Both the position numbers and the translations under genes were made by a program. A stretch of DNA of 64,000 nucleotides from Leptotrichia sp. oral taxon 847 (lineage in GTDB: Bacteria; Fusobacteriota; Fusobacteriia; Fusobacteriales; Leptotrichiaceae): positions 1,736,001-1,800,000 of the forward strand of contig NZ_CP014231.1 of the NCBI RefSeq assembly GCF_001553645.1. Reading direction: 5' to 3'. Positions 36,760 to 46,054 of this stretch are shown here, one piece after another. The notes under the pieces were generated by a model. That model was not told where the DNA came from. It was given only the letters and a program-made list of their open reading frames with translations, and searched no databases. Each line of letters begins with the position of its first letter. Within the stretch, counting starts at the first letter, position 1.

Positions 36760-37467
36760 ATGAGATTGGATAAATTTTTAGCAAATTCTGGAATTGGGAC
36801 GAGAAAAGAAGTAAAAGCTATTTTAAAAAGCGGGAAAATAAAGGTTAATGAAAAAATTGTAAAAGATGGTAAAATGCAAATTGACGAGATTAAAGATGAT
36901 ATAAAAATGGAAGGTGAAAAAATTGCTTATAAACCTTTTGTCTACGTAATGATGAATAAACCTAGCGGAATTATTAGCGCAACAGAAGATGGTAAACATA
37001 AAACCGTGGTTGATTTGCTTTGCGAAAAATATAAAAACTATAAAGTCTTTCCAGTTGGAAGATTGGACATTGATACCGAAGGACTTATTTTACTCACAAA
37101 TGATGGGATTTTGGCGCACAATCTGCTCTCGCCGAAAAAGCATGTCGATAAAAAATATTATGTGGAATTGAAGGAACCACTGACGCCAGAGAAAAAGAAG
37201 ATTTTGGAAAATGGAATAAAATTGGAAGAAAATTTTGTAACAAAAGAGGCAAAAGTTGAAATTATTGAAAAAACTGAATTAAAGTCAGTGTTTATAACAA
37301 TTTCTGAAGGGAAGTTTCATCAAGTCAAAAGAATGTTTAAGTTTATAGGAAATGAAGTCTTGTATTTGAAAAGAGTGAAAATGGGAAAATTACTGCTTCC
37401 TGAAAAATTGAAATTAGGTGAATACAGGGAGTTAACTGAGGAAGAAATGAAGCTTATTTTAAATTAA
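36760..37467 (+). CDS. RsuA/RluB-type pseudouridine synthase
   Basis: The 235-residue enzyme has an S4 RNA-binding domain at 1-60 (RLDKFLANSGIGTRKEVKAIL) and the catalytic motif GRLDIDTEGLILLTNDG (aspartate about residue 106). The size is close to RsuA (16S U516), but RluB/RluE/RluF family members cannot be excluded. Confidence 0.88.
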   Translation: MRLDKFLANSGIGTRKEVKAILKSGKIKVNEKIVKDGKMQIDEIKDDIKMEGEKIAYKPFVYVMMNKPSGIISATEDGKHKTVVDLLCEKYKNYKVFPVGRLDIDTEGLILLTNDGILAHNLLSPKKHVDKKYYVELKEPLTPEKKKILENGIKLEENFVTKEAKVEIIEKTELKSVFITISEGKFHQVKRMFKFIGNEVLYLKRVKMGKLLLPEKLKLGEYRELTEEEMKLILN

Positions 37468-37558
37468 TTTTTTTGTCAAAAATAAATAATCGAAAAAAAA
37501 TTAAAAATATGTTATAATTGACGAAATAAAAGTAAAAAAAATTGGAAAGTGAGAAGAA

Positions 37559-38377
37559 ATGGAGAAATATGGACTTTTGGGAGAAAAATTAGGTCATAGT
37601 TATTCTAAAGAAATTCACGAAATTTTTTTTGAATTAACTGGAAAAAACGCAAGTTATCAAATGATTGAAAGACAAGCTAACGAAATAAGCCAATTGGTGG
37701 AAGAGATAAAAAAAGGAAAATTTAGAGGAATAAATGTTACAATTCCTTACAAAGTGGAAGTGATTAAATATTTGGACGAGATTTCAAAAATTGCAAAACA
37801 AATTGGAGCTGTAAATACAATTACTTATAAAAACGGGAAATTAATTGGAGACAATTCTGATTATTTTGGATTTTTAAAAACTTTGAAAATTAATGATATT
37901 GATGTCAAAGGAAAAAAAATTTTAGTGCTTGGAACAGGTGGAGCTTCTAAAGCAATTTACAATGTTTTGATAGACAGTGGTGCACAAAATGTTTATCTTG
38001 CTACAATTAAGGAAAATGACTCGTTCAAAGTAAGAACAAGAGATAGATTAATTCATTATTCGGCAATTTCTGGACTTAGAGATATTGAGTTAATCGTAAA
38101 CTGTACGCCTGTCGGGATGTACCCAAATATAAATGAATGTCCATTGGACGACAGTAACTTCATTGACACAAATGCTCTGGTGGATGTTATCTATAATCCA
38201 GAAGAAACGGTGCTTATGAAAAGATATAGGCAAAAAGGTGTAAAAGTCATTTCAAATGGACTTATGATGCTTATTTCACAAGCAATAAAATCGGAAGAAA
38301 TCTGGAATGAAGAAGAATATGATATAAAAATTTTAGAAAAAATACACACTAGATTATCTGAAAAATTATATAAATAA
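37559..38377 (+). CDS. aroE: Shikimate dehydrogenase
   Basis: Reduces 3-dehydroshikimate to shikimate with NADPH. The 272-residue protein has LGHSYSKEIHE (substrate serines), GINVTIPYKVEVI with catalytic lysine, GAVNTITYKNG, GDNSDYFGF and the NADP loop GTGGASKAI. It is followed 28 bases later by a secreted unknown gene, but within the same transcript direction as aroK and aroQ. Confidence 0.95.
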   Translation: MEKYGLLGEKLGHSYSKEIHEIFFELTGKNASYQMIERQANEISQLVEEIKKGKFRGINVTIPYKVEVIKYLDEISKIAKQIGAVNTITYKNGKLIGDNSDYFGFLKTLKINDIDVKGKKILVLGTGGASKAIYNVLIDSGAQNVYLATIKENDSFKVRTRDRLIHYSAISGLRDIELIVNCTPVGMYPNINECPLDDSNFIDTNALVDVIYNPEETVLMKRYRQKGVKVISNGLMMLISQAIKSEEIWNEEEYDIKILEKIHTRLSEKLYK

Positions 38378-38405
38378 TTTTTTTTAGAAAGGAAAAGGTA
38401 AAAAA

Positions 38406-39254
38406 ATGATAAAAAAAATAATAGTAGCAATAATTTCTTTGAGTCTTGCAAATATTGGGTTTTCTATAACTAATCAAGAGATGATAGATACAGGAAATGC
38501 AAATCAGAAAAAGACTTTTGATAAATATTTTAATGGAACGCCTCTAGCTGCGGCGGATAACACAGCTTTAATGAACAAAGTTTATGCAGAAATAATGGGA
38601 AATTTATACCGTGAGAACAGAGGATATTTTGACAGGGAATTTGCAAGATTGACAGGGAACAGAAAATCAGATTTTAGATCAATGTATGCTTATTACAGTG
38701 ATTATGTCGTTGAATATCCAAAATTTCTAAAAAGAGCGTTTGGAAATTTTTTACAGGATGTAAGTGATATGCAGTCTTATACCTACACAAACACATATCT
38801 GATATTAGAAACTTTTAACTTAAATATGAATACATATTTGGAAGGAGAAAAAAATGCTGCGACAATTGATCAAAATGTGAATGCAATTTATGACTATTTG
38901 TACAGTGTGGGAGACTCTAAAACAAAAGACGAGTATAAGCAGATGTCGAGTGGACAGATGTCAATGCTTGTGGAACAGGAATATAGAAATTTGGAAAATA
39001 TTTTAAATACAAGAGCGATGGAAGGAACAAACGAAAAAAAGGCGGCAGCAGGTTCTAAATCCAGCTTAAAAAAATTGAGAAAATTGTATGGCAATTATGA
39101 TAAATATTTTGATAAATATATTGAAGCTTCAAAATTGTCGGCTGAAAATAAAGAAAAACTGAAAAAATTAGCAAAATTTGAAAATATTTCAAATCTTAAG
39201 TTTATAGCGCAATCAATTGAGAAAAAAGAAAATAACAACAAAAGCAAAGAATAG
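38406..39254 (+). CDS. Secreted helical protein, unknown function
   Basis: The 282-residue product has a signal peptide (KKIIVAIISLSLANIGFS) and no other membrane segment. The rest is hydrophilic, tyrosine-rich and mostly helical, with a Lys/Glu-rich tail. I do not recognise a family. It lies between aroE and a cytosolic unknown gene, with close spacing (18 bases to the next), so it is probably part of the same operon. Confidence 0.6.
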   Translation: MIKKIIVAIISLSLANIGFSITNQEMIDTGNANQKKTFDKYFNGTPLAAADNTALMNKVYAEIMGNLYRENRGYFDREFARLTGNRKSDFRSMYAYYSDYVVEYPKFLKRAFGNFLQDVSDMQSYTYTNTYLILETFNLNMNTYLEGEKNAATIDQNVNAIYDYLYSVGDSKTKDEYKQMSSGQMSMLVEQEYRNLENILNTRAMEGTNEKKAAAGSKSSLKKLRKLYGNYDKYFDKYIEASKLSAENKEKLKKLAKFENISNLKFIAQSIEKKENNNKSKE

Positions 39255-39272
39255 GGAAAGGAAGATTTTAAA

Positions 39273-40085
39273 ATGAGTGAAAAAGACAAAGTTTATGGAA
39301 TGGATAGTCTCATACAGCCAGATGAAACTTCGACTTTTGTAAAAGCAACCGATATGGAAATTTCACAAAATAGTAATAATTTTGATTTTAGAATATACAA
39401 TGAATTAGATGACTTTGCGGCGGAAGTTTTGGAAGGGGAAAAGCTAGTAGATTATATAAACGCTAGAAGAGAATATTTTTTTGATCCAAAAGAAGCAATT
39501 TTTAAAACATTTGGAGAAGAGGAACCAAGTGAGCCAATTGAAACATTTTCAGACTTTTATTATCAATATTTGGTTAAAAATGCTGATAGTTTTTTGTACA
39601 ATTTTATGTCAAAAGGGTACACGGACGGATTAAAAAAATTAGTTGAAAGAAAAGGAATTGATCCATCTAAACTTAATGTAAATTGGCAAAGCATAAAATC
39701 TAAAGAAGAAAAATACGAAGAGTCATTAATCGACATTTTATATGCGATCTTAAATTATGAATTAAAAGCGTACGGAATGGAAATTTTTGGGATAAATATG
39801 GGATATGAATCAACTTTGTACTTTATAATTCCAGAAAAATCTTTTTTTAGATTGAATAGAAAATCACAGTTGTTTACAATTTTTGACATAAGTTTTCTTG
39901 AAACAATTTATAATGAAATTTATGAAGTGACTGGTGATCTTGGTGTTGAAAATGTGGAAATTGGAGACTTCATAGAAAAGAAAGACGATGACGAATATCA
40001 CACTCTGTTTGCAGACAGCAGTAAAAATTGCGTAATAAGAGATATTGACGAAGATGACGAAACAATGGTAAAAATTATACTGTAA
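39273..40085 (+). CDS. Acidic cytosolic protein, unknown function
   Basis: The 270-residue protein has no signal peptide and is strongly acidic, with a cluster of Asp/Glu at the end. No motif was recognised. It is closely flanked by the secreted unknown gene upstream and a DUF4250 gene downstream (15 bases), so it is likely co-transcribed. The product may act with one of them. Confidence 0.6.
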   Translation: MSEKDKVYGMDSLIQPDETSTFVKATDMEISQNSNNFDFRIYNELDDFAAEVLEGEKLVDYINARREYFFDPKEAIFKTFGEEEPSEPIETFSDFYYQYLVKNADSFLYNFMSKGYTDGLKKLVERKGIDPSKLNVNWQSIKSKEEKYEESLIDILYAILNYELKAYGMEIFGINMGYESTLYFIIPEKSFFRLNRKSQLFTIFDISFLETIYNEIYEVTGDLGVENVEIGDFIEKKDDDEYHTLFADSSKNCVIRDIDEDDETMVKIIL

Positions 40086-40100
40086 TAGGAGCGGAAAATT

Positions 40101-40289
40101 ATGATAAATTTTGAAACAAAAGATATGAATTTACTTTACAGCATTTTAAATCTAAAACTTAGAGATGAATTTAAAAATTTAGATGATTTGACAGGTTATT
40201 ACGGAAAAGATAAAATTAAAATTTTAAAAAGAATGGAAGAAGCAGGATATTATTACAGTGAAGATGAAAATCAATTTAAACGAAAATAG
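40101..40289 (+). CDS. DUF4250-family protein
   Basis: The 62-residue protein matches the DUF4250 pattern: an N-terminal (N/D)MxLLYSILNLKLRDEFKNLDDL segment and a C-terminal KRMEEAGYYYSEDENQF. The family is found in Clostridia and related groups; its role is unknown. It is 13 bases ahead of aroK. Confidence 0.75.
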   Translation: MINFETKDMNLLYSILNLKLRDEFKNLDDLTGYYGKDKIKILKRMEEAGYYYSEDENQFKRK

Positions 40290-40302
40290 GAGAAAAAATT
40301 AT

Positions 40303-40797
40303 ATGAAAAATATTATTTTAATTGGAATGCCTGCATGTGGAAAAAGTATAATAGGAAGTTTACTGTCAAATGAAATTGACTTTGAATTTTACGATGCTGA
40401 TAAATATTTGGAAGAGAGTGAAAATAGAGAAATATCGGATATTTTTTCAGAAGATGGGGAAGATTACTTTAGAGAGTTGGAAACTAAATATTTGGAGGAA
40501 TTATCAAAAAAAGAAGGAGTAATAATCTCAACTGGCGGTGGAGCGGTAAAAAAAGAAAAAAATATGGAAATTGTGAAAGGAAATGGAATTGTGATATTTT
40601 TAAATAGAAAACTTGAAAATATTGCAAAAGAAAATCATAAAAATCGACCACTTTTAAAAAATTTAGACAACTTAAAAAAATTGTATGATGAGAGGATAAA
40701 ACTTTATCATAAATATTCTGATATTATTATAGAAAATGATGACGACATAAGCGTCGTCGTGAATAGAATTGTAACGACATTAAAAGGGAAAATATAA
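40303..40797 (+). CDS. aroK: Shikimate kinase
   Basis: Phosphorylates shikimate. The P-loop GMPACGKS, YDADKYLE, STGGGAVKK and NRPLLKN segments are visible. The start is ATG 40303, after the AGGAG at 40288-40292; the longer frame from 40258 overlaps the DUF4250 gene and lacks a site of its own. This gives 164 residues, a normal size. Confidence 0.92.
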   Translation: MKNIILIGMPACGKSIIGSLLSNEIDFEFYDADKYLEESENREISDIFSEDGEDYFRELETKYLEELSKKEGVIISTGGGAVKKEKNMEIVKGNGIVIFLNRKLENIAKENHKNRPLLKNLDNLKKLYDERIKLYHKYSDIIIENDDDISVVVNRIVTTLKGKI

Positions 40798-40815
40798 AAA
40801 AGGCTGGAGAATTAA

Positions 40816-41247
40816 ATGAAAAAAATATGGATAATAAACGGACCTAATTTGAATTTTTTAGGGATTCGTGAAAAGGGAATCTATGGGAATGACACTTATG
40901 AAAGTGTATGTGAATATATAAAAAAGCAATTTAAAGATGAAGCTGTGGAAATTAAAATTTTTCAGTCAAACTATGAAGGAAAAATAATTGACATATTGCA
41001 GTCGGCTTATTTTGAGAAAATCGATGGAATTGTGATAAATCCAGGAGCGTTTACACATTATAGTTATGCAATTTTTGACGGAATAAAGTCAGTTCAGATT
41101 CCTACGGTGGAAGTTCATTTGAGTGATATTCACAAAAGAGAAGAATTTAGAAAAATATCGGTAACTTCTCCTGCCTGTGTCGCTCAAATTTATGGAAAAG
41201 GTAAAGGCGGCTATGTCAAAGCTATTAAATTGTTATTAGAAAAATAA
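40816..41247 (+). CDS. aroQ: 3-dehydroquinate dehydratase, type II
   Basis: The 143-residue dodecameric-type enzyme has NGPNLNFLGIREKGIYG (catalytic loop Tyr), INPGAFTHYSYAIFD and VEVHLSDIHKREEFR. It makes dehydroshikimate, the AroE substrate. It starts 19 bases after aroK. Confidence 0.95.
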   Translation: MKKIWIINGPNLNFLGIREKGIYGNDTYESVCEYIKKQFKDEAVEIKIFQSNYEGKIIDILQSAYFEKIDGIVINPGAFTHYSYAIFDGIKSVQIPTVEVHLSDIHKREEFRKISVTSPACVAQIYGKGKGGYVKAIKLLLEK

Positions 41248-41265
41248 GAAAGCGGGAATTGCAAA

Positions 41266-41703
41266 ATGGAAGAAAAAGAAAATAGAAGTGTGGAAATATG
41301 TAGGATAGCACTAAAATTAGCAGTTTCGTCCCGAGAAGAAGAACGGGAGCTTGTGAAAAGTTATAAATTGAGAGGAATAAAGACGGCAGCAGTCGATGTT
41401 GGTGGAATTATGCCTAACTCAAGATTTAAGTTTATAGAAAATGCACTTATCGCAGCTAAAAGAAATAATCTGATACAGGATGTGCACGTTCACGATGGAG
41501 CAATTATTGGTGCTATGCGAGAAGCTATGAGTCAAATTGAAACAATCATAAATGGACTTAGTGTCGGTGGGAAAATAGGAATTGCACGTTCTGGAGAACA
41601 CTTGTCAGTCGCCATTTTTTTGAGCGTTGGAATTTTACAGTTTAATGAAGTCATAACTTCGGTTGCACATCGTTCAATTTCTATCTTAGAAAATGAAAAA
41701 TAA
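41266..41703 (+). CDS. HutP-family protein, probable RNA-binding regulator
   Basis: The 145-residue protein matches the HutP family as found in Clostridia: KTAAVDVGG, a middle helix (FIENALIAAKRNNLIQDVHVHDGAIIGAMREAM) and a C-terminal segment GGKIGIARSGEHLSVAIF...VAHRSI. HutP in Bacillus binds a histidine-responsive antiterminator. No histidine operon is near here; it follows aroQ closely and a terminator comes next. Its target is unknown. Confidence 0.75.
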   Translation: MEEKENRSVEICRIALKLAVSSREEERELVKSYKLRGIKTAAVDVGGIMPNSRFKFIENALIAAKRNNLIQDVHVHDGAIIGAMREAMSQIETIINGLSVGGKIGIARSGEHLSVAIFLSVGILQFNEVITSVAHRSISILENEK

Positions 41704-41709
41704 AAAGTG

Positions 41710-41741
41710 AAAGCTCAAACTGCATTAGTGTGAGCTTTTTT
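41710..41741 (+). terminator. Terminator at the end of the aromatic cluster
   Basis: Arms AAAGCTCA (41710-41717) and TGAGCTTT (41731-41738) followed by a T run. Confidence 0.8.
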
Positions 41742-41806
41742 TGGTAATAAAAAATACTTAACTTAAAAAATATAGATAAATAAAAAAGTAAAAGAGGTGT
41801 TTATTA

Positions 41807-42598
41807 GTGAGAAAAATATTAATTTTTTTGATAATTTTATCAAATTTAACTTTTGGAGCACAAAATTTTTTTGCAAATTCGAAGGTGTTAGATAAGATAG
41901 AGGCTGAAGTAACAAAAGAACTTGATAGAGGAAATAATGAGAAGGCTATATCAATATTAAAAAAATCAATTTTGGAAAATCCTGAGAAATCGGTTTTTCT
42001 AAAAATAATGTTAGGAATGATTTATATTGATATGGAAAGGAATAGTGAAGCTGAAAAAGAGTTTAATGAAGCTGTGGAATTGCAGAAAAAATATCCATTT
42101 TTTGATGAAAACGGGAAAAAACAGGATGTGAAACTGATAATCGGATTAATATATTTGGGAGCTGAAGATACAAAAAATGCGTTAAAATGTTTAAAACAAG
42201 TTAGTGATAAAGATTTTAATGAAATTCTTGACAATCAGAAAGGCTTAAAAGACTATATCTTAGGCATTTTAAATTATAAGGAAGAAAATATTGAAGAAGC
42301 TAAAAAAAATCTTTTGAAATCGTATATTTATGATGAGGACGGTCTTTCAGAAAATATTTTGGGGCAGATTTATATCGATGAAGGAAATCAAAAAGAGGCT
42401 CAAAAGTGGTTTTTAAAATCAGCAAGTAAAGGAAATTCAGGAGGCCAAGCAAATTTAGGTTTTCTTTATCAGATGCTGGGAGATAAAGAAAAAGCTTTAA
42501 AATGGATGACAAAAGCTCTTGAAACAGCGAAAAAAGAAAAAAATGCAGAGCAGGTAAAAGAGATACAGGAAATGATTAAGAGTGTTAAAAATAATTAA
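41807..42598 (+). CDS. Secreted TPR-repeat protein
   Basis: The 263-residue protein has a signal peptide ending near FGA (about residue 18) and several TPR/Sel1-like helical repeats, e.g. NSEAEKEFNEAVELQKKYPFF, GNQKEAQKWFLKSASKGNSG and GDKEKALKWMTKALE. These repeats usually mediate protein contacts. The GTG at 41807 is preceded by an AAGAGGTG ribosome site. The second TPR gene downstream is related, probably by duplication. Confidence 0.8.
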   Translation: MRKILIFLIILSNLTFGAQNFFANSKVLDKIEAEVTKELDRGNNEKAISILKKSILENPEKSVFLKIMLGMIYIDMERNSEAEKEFNEAVELQKKYPFFDENGKKQDVKLIIGLIYLGAEDTKNALKCLKQVSDKDFNEILDNQKGLKDYILGILNYKEENIEEAKKNLLKSYIYDEDGLSENILGQIYIDEGNQKEAQKWFLKSASKGNSGGQANLGFLYQMLGDKEKALKWMTKALETAKKEKNAEQVKEIQEMIKSVKNN

Positions 42599-42793
42599 AT
42601 TTGTTCTGATTGATATTTATAAAATTAGAAAAAATTTTAAAATCAAAAAAATTAAAAATTTTAGGGATAAATTTTAAATTCTAATATTTTTTATTTATCC
42701 CCAAATATTTTATTTCGTTTATAAAAATAAAAAATATTATGTGAGATAAAAATTTATTTTGTAGAATAAATTACAGGAAAGGAAAAATTTAGG

Positions 42794-43546
42794 ATGAAAA
42801 AATATTTTATTTTATTGTTAATAGCTATAAATTTAGGTTTAGGAGTTCAAGGATTTTCGGCAATGGCGAAAGAGGAAAAAGAAAAACTGGAAAGTCAAAT
42901 AAATAAAGCGTATGAAAAGAAAGATGCAAAAACTGAAAAAAGTTTAATTGCAAAATATTTGAATGAGTTTCCAGATGATGCTGGTTATTTAAATATGTTA
43001 GGCACTTTGTATGACGATGAAGAAAATTATAAAGAAGCTGAAAAGTGGTATTTAAAAGCTATTGATAAAGGGAGTCTAATTGCAATCTCAAATTTGGCGT
43101 ATAACTATATTGAGTTGGAAGATTATGCAAAAGCGATAAAATACTATAAGGAATACGCAAAAGTAGCAGATAATCCCGATAATTATTACTGGATGGGGTT
43201 TGCATATTCATATTTGGAAGACTATAAGAATGCAAAAGAGTGGTACTTAAAAGCTGTTAAAACTGATGAAGGCGGTTTTTCAGAAAATCAATTGGGAGTG
43301 ATTTTTGATAACGAAGGAAATCAGAAGGAAGCTATGAAATGGTATTTAGCTTCTATAAAAAAAGGGGATTTGTGGGCGTACAACAATTTAGCTGTAGATT
43401 ACATTGCGCTAGGCGATTATGAAAATGCTAAAAAATGGCTGGAAAAAGGCTTGGAATTGATTAAAAAATCAAGCGATTATTCAGATAACTTGGAATTACA
43501 AAAAAGTCTAAAAGAAAATTTAGATTATATTAAAAAAGCAAAATAA
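42794..43546 (+). CDS. Secreted TPR-repeat protein
   Basis: The 250-residue paralogue of the previous gene has a signal peptide (ILLLIAINLGLGVQG) and about five TPR units (for example NYKEAEKWYLKAIDKGSL, DYAKAIKYYKEYAK, NQKEAMKWYLASIKKGDL). A 195-base gap with no gene lies between the two. Possibly envelope scaffolding; partners unknown. Confidence 0.8.
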   Translation: MKKYFILLLIAINLGLGVQGFSAMAKEEKEKLESQINKAYEKKDAKTEKSLIAKYLNEFPDDAGYLNMLGTLYDDEENYKEAEKWYLKAIDKGSLIAISNLAYNYIELEDYAKAIKYYKEYAKVADNPDNYYWMGFAYSYLEDYKNAKEWYLKAVKTDEGGFSENQLGVIFDNEGNQKEAMKWYLASIKKGDLWAYNNLAVDYIALGDYENAKKWLEKGLELIKKSSDYSDNLELQKSLKENLDYIKKAK

Positions 43547-43611
43547 AAAAGATATTTTTTGAGGTTGAGAAAATTTAAAATTGTATTTTAAAATAAAAAG
43601 AGGTGATAAAT

Positions 43612-45585
43612 TTGGATTTTAAGCTACATTCGGAATTTAGTCCGACCGGAGATCAGCCAAAAGCGATTGAAAAGATTGTGGAAAATTTGGAAAATGGGAT
43701 TACAGATCAAATTCTGCTTGGGGTGACGGGGTCTGGAAAGACATTTACAGTTGCAAATGTCATTGAAAAAATAAATAGGCCAGCGCTGATTATGGCACCT
43801 AACAAAACTTTGGCAGCACAGCTTTATAACGAATATAAAAACTTTTTTCCAGAAAACGCTGTGGAATATTTTGTTTCGTATTACGACTATTATCAGCCAG
43901 AAGCGTATATTATGGCAACGGATACATACATTGAAAAGGATTCGTCAATTAACGATGAGATTGACAAAATGCGTCATGCGGCAACCGCAGCACTTTTGAA
44001 TCGAAGAGATGTCATAATTGTCGCATCAGTTTCAGCAATTTATGGTTTGGGGTCGCCAGAAGCATATAAAGAAAAATCAATTCCAATTGATGTAGAAACT
44101 GGAATTGAGCGGGATGAGCTTATAAAAAGGCTTATTTCACTTAGATACGAAAGAAACGATATTTCTTTTGAGCGTTCTAAATTTCGTGTGAAAGGGGATA
44201 TTTTGGATTTGTATCCGTCTTATCAAGACACCGCTTACAGATTTGAGTTTTTTGGTGATGATTTGGAGAATATTTTTGAAATACATCCTCTGACAGGGCA
44301 GAAAATTAGAGAGATAAAAAGGCTTACGATAATGCCGGCGACACACTATTTGACAACAGAAGACACCCAAAAGATGTTTTTGGAAATAAAAAAGGAAATG
44401 GAAGACAGAGTTCACGAATTTAGAGCTGAAAATAAATTAATTGAAGCTCAGAGAATAGAGCAGCGTACAAAATATGACTTGGAAATGATTGAAGAAATCG
44501 GTTACTGTAAAGGAATAGAAAATTATTCGAGATATTTGACTGGAAAAAATGCCGGAGAAGAGCCTGATACGCTGATTGACTACTTTCCTGATGATTTAGT
44601 CGTATTTTTGGATGAGTCGCACATTTCCGTGCCGCAGATAAATGGGATGTATAAAGGGGATAGAGCAAGAAAACATTCGCTTATTGAAAATGGATTCAGG
44701 CTTCCGAGTGCCTACGACAATAGACCACTAAAATTTGAAGAGTTTTTTGCAAAAGTTCCGCAAGCAGTGTATATTTCAGCAACTCCAAGTGATTATGAGA
44801 TAGAGCAGTCCAAAGGGGAAATCGTGGAGCAGTTAATTCGTCCGACAGGAGTTGTTGAGCCAAGTATAGACATTCGTCCAACTGAAAATCAAATTGATGA
44901 TTTGATGGATGAAATCAAGGTTAGAGTCGCTAAAAAAGAAAGAGTTCTCGTTACAACGCTTACAAAAAAAATGGCAGAAGAGCTCACAGATTATTATTTG
45001 GACTACGGGATAAAAATAAAATATATGCACTCGGACATTGATACGATTGAGAGAACCGAAATAATAAGAGGACTTAGAAAAGGTGAATTTGACGTCTTGG
45101 TTGGAATAAATCTTTTGAGAGAAGGACTTGATATTCCTGAGGTTTCGCTTGTTGCAATTTTGGAAGCTGACAAAGAAGGATACTTGCGTTCGAGAAGATC
45201 GCTTATTCAAACAATGGGAAGAGCAGCAAGAAATGTGGAAGGAAGTGTAATCTTGTACGCTGACAGAATGACTGACAGCATGAAGGAAGCAATAACTGAA
45301 GTGGAAAGACGACGAAAAATTCAAGAGCAGTACAACAAGGAAAATGGAATCAATCCAAAATCAATAAAAAGAAAAATTGACGCAGCGCTAGTTGACTACG
45401 AATTAGAAAAAGAGGAAGAAATTAAAAAAGTCGCTAAAAATTATAAAAATATAAAAGAAATTGAAAAAGAAGTGAAAAAATTGGAGAAAGAAATAAAAAC
45501 ATTATCCGAAGAGCTTAATTTTGAAGAGGCAATTAAAGTAAGGGATAAGATGAACGAGTTAAAAAAAGTTTTGATGGAATTATAA
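43612..45585 (+). CDS. uvrB: Excinuclease ABC subunit B
   Basis: DNA-damage recognition helicase-like component of nucleotide excision repair. Walker [11 protein letters not shown], the beta-hairpin motif [10 protein letters not shown], the DEAD-like motif LDESHIS, and a C-terminal UVR domain ([20 protein letters not shown], the UvrA/UvrC contact) are visible. I place the start at TTG 43612, six bases after an AGAGGTG ribosome site; GTG 43603 is in frame but would use that site as part of its codons. Confidence 0.93.
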   Translation: MDFKLHSEFSPTGDQPKAIEKIVENLENGITDQILLGVTGSGKTFTVANVIEKINRPALIMAPNKTLAAQLYNEYKNFFPENAVEYFVSYYDYYQPEAYIMATDTYIEKDSSINDEIDKMRHAATAALLNRRDVIIVASVSAIYGLGSPEAYKEKSIPIDVETGIERDELIKRLISLRYERNDISFERSKFRVKGDILDLYPSYQDTAYRFEFFGDDLENIFEIHPLTGQKIREIKRLTIMPATHYLTTEDTQKMFLEIKKEMEDRVHEFRAENKLIEAQRIEQRTKYDLEMIEEIGYCKGIENYSRYLTGKNAGEEPDTLIDYFPDDLVVFLDESHISVPQINGMYKGDRARKHSLIENGFRLPSAYDNRPLKFEEFFAKVPQAVYISATPSDYEIEQSKGEIVEQLIRPTGVVEPSIDIRPTENQIDDLMDEIKVRVAKKERVLVTTLTKKMAEELTDYYLDYGIKIKYMHSDIDTIERTEIIRGLRKGEFDVLVGINLLREGLDIPEVSLVAILEADKEGYLRSRRSLIQTMGRAARNVEGSVILYADRMTDSMKEAITEVERRRKIQEQYNKENGINPKSIKRKIDAALVDYELEKEEEIKKVAKNYKNIKEIEKEVKKLEKEIKTLSEELNFEEAIKVRDKMNELKKVLMEL

Positions 45586-45632
45586 ATCAAAATAAAAAAA
45601 TTAAATAAAAATAAATTAGGAGAGTGAAAAAA

Positions 45633-45983
45633 ATGATAAAAGTATACCATTATCCAAAATGTACAACTTGCAAAAGAGCGTTAAAATGGCTCAAAGAAAA
45701 TAATGTTGAATGTGAAAAAAAGGATATCAAAGAGCAGCCGCCAGTATTTGAAGAAATGAAAGAAATTTATAAAAAAAGTGGATTACCGCTAAAAAAATTT
45801 TTTAACACGAGCGGACTTGTTTATAAAGAATTGAAATTAAAAGATAAATTAGCTGATATGTCAGAAGATGAGCAGTTAAAACTGCTTTGTTCAAATGGAA
45901 TGCTTATTAAAAGACCACTCGTTATTGGAAGTGATTTTGTCTTGGTTGGATTTAAAGAAAATGAATGGGGGAAATTTTTTTAA
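45633..45983 (+). CDS. ArsC/Spx-family reductase-like protein
   Basis: The 116-residue protein has the thioredoxin-fold CTTC motif at YHYPKCTTCKRALKWL and the RPLVI segment of ArsC-related proteins (LLIKRPLVIGSDF). This resembles YffB and Spx more than authentic arsenate reductases. The start is ATG 45633, with AGGAG ten bases before it. No arsenic genes are near. Confidence 0.85.
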   Translation: MIKVYHYPKCTTCKRALKWLKENNVECEKKDIKEQPPVFEEMKEIYKKSGLPLKKFFNTSGLVYKELKLKDKLADMSEDEQLKLLCSNGMLIKRPLVIGSDFVLVGFKENEWGKFF

Positions 45984-46054
45984 AATTGAAAAAGCAAGTA
46001 AACTGTGATATACTCTAATAATGAAACAGTAAAAATGAAAGAAGGTTTATAAAT

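Noticed and set aside
40258-40302. Longer aroK start at GTG 40258
   Set aside because: It would overlap the DUF4250 gene and has no ribosome site; ATG 40303 has AGGAG.
44833-45324. Minus-strand frame inside uvrB
   Set aside because: Shadow of uvrB, with Phe/Ser-rich composition typical of antisense frames in AT-rich genes.
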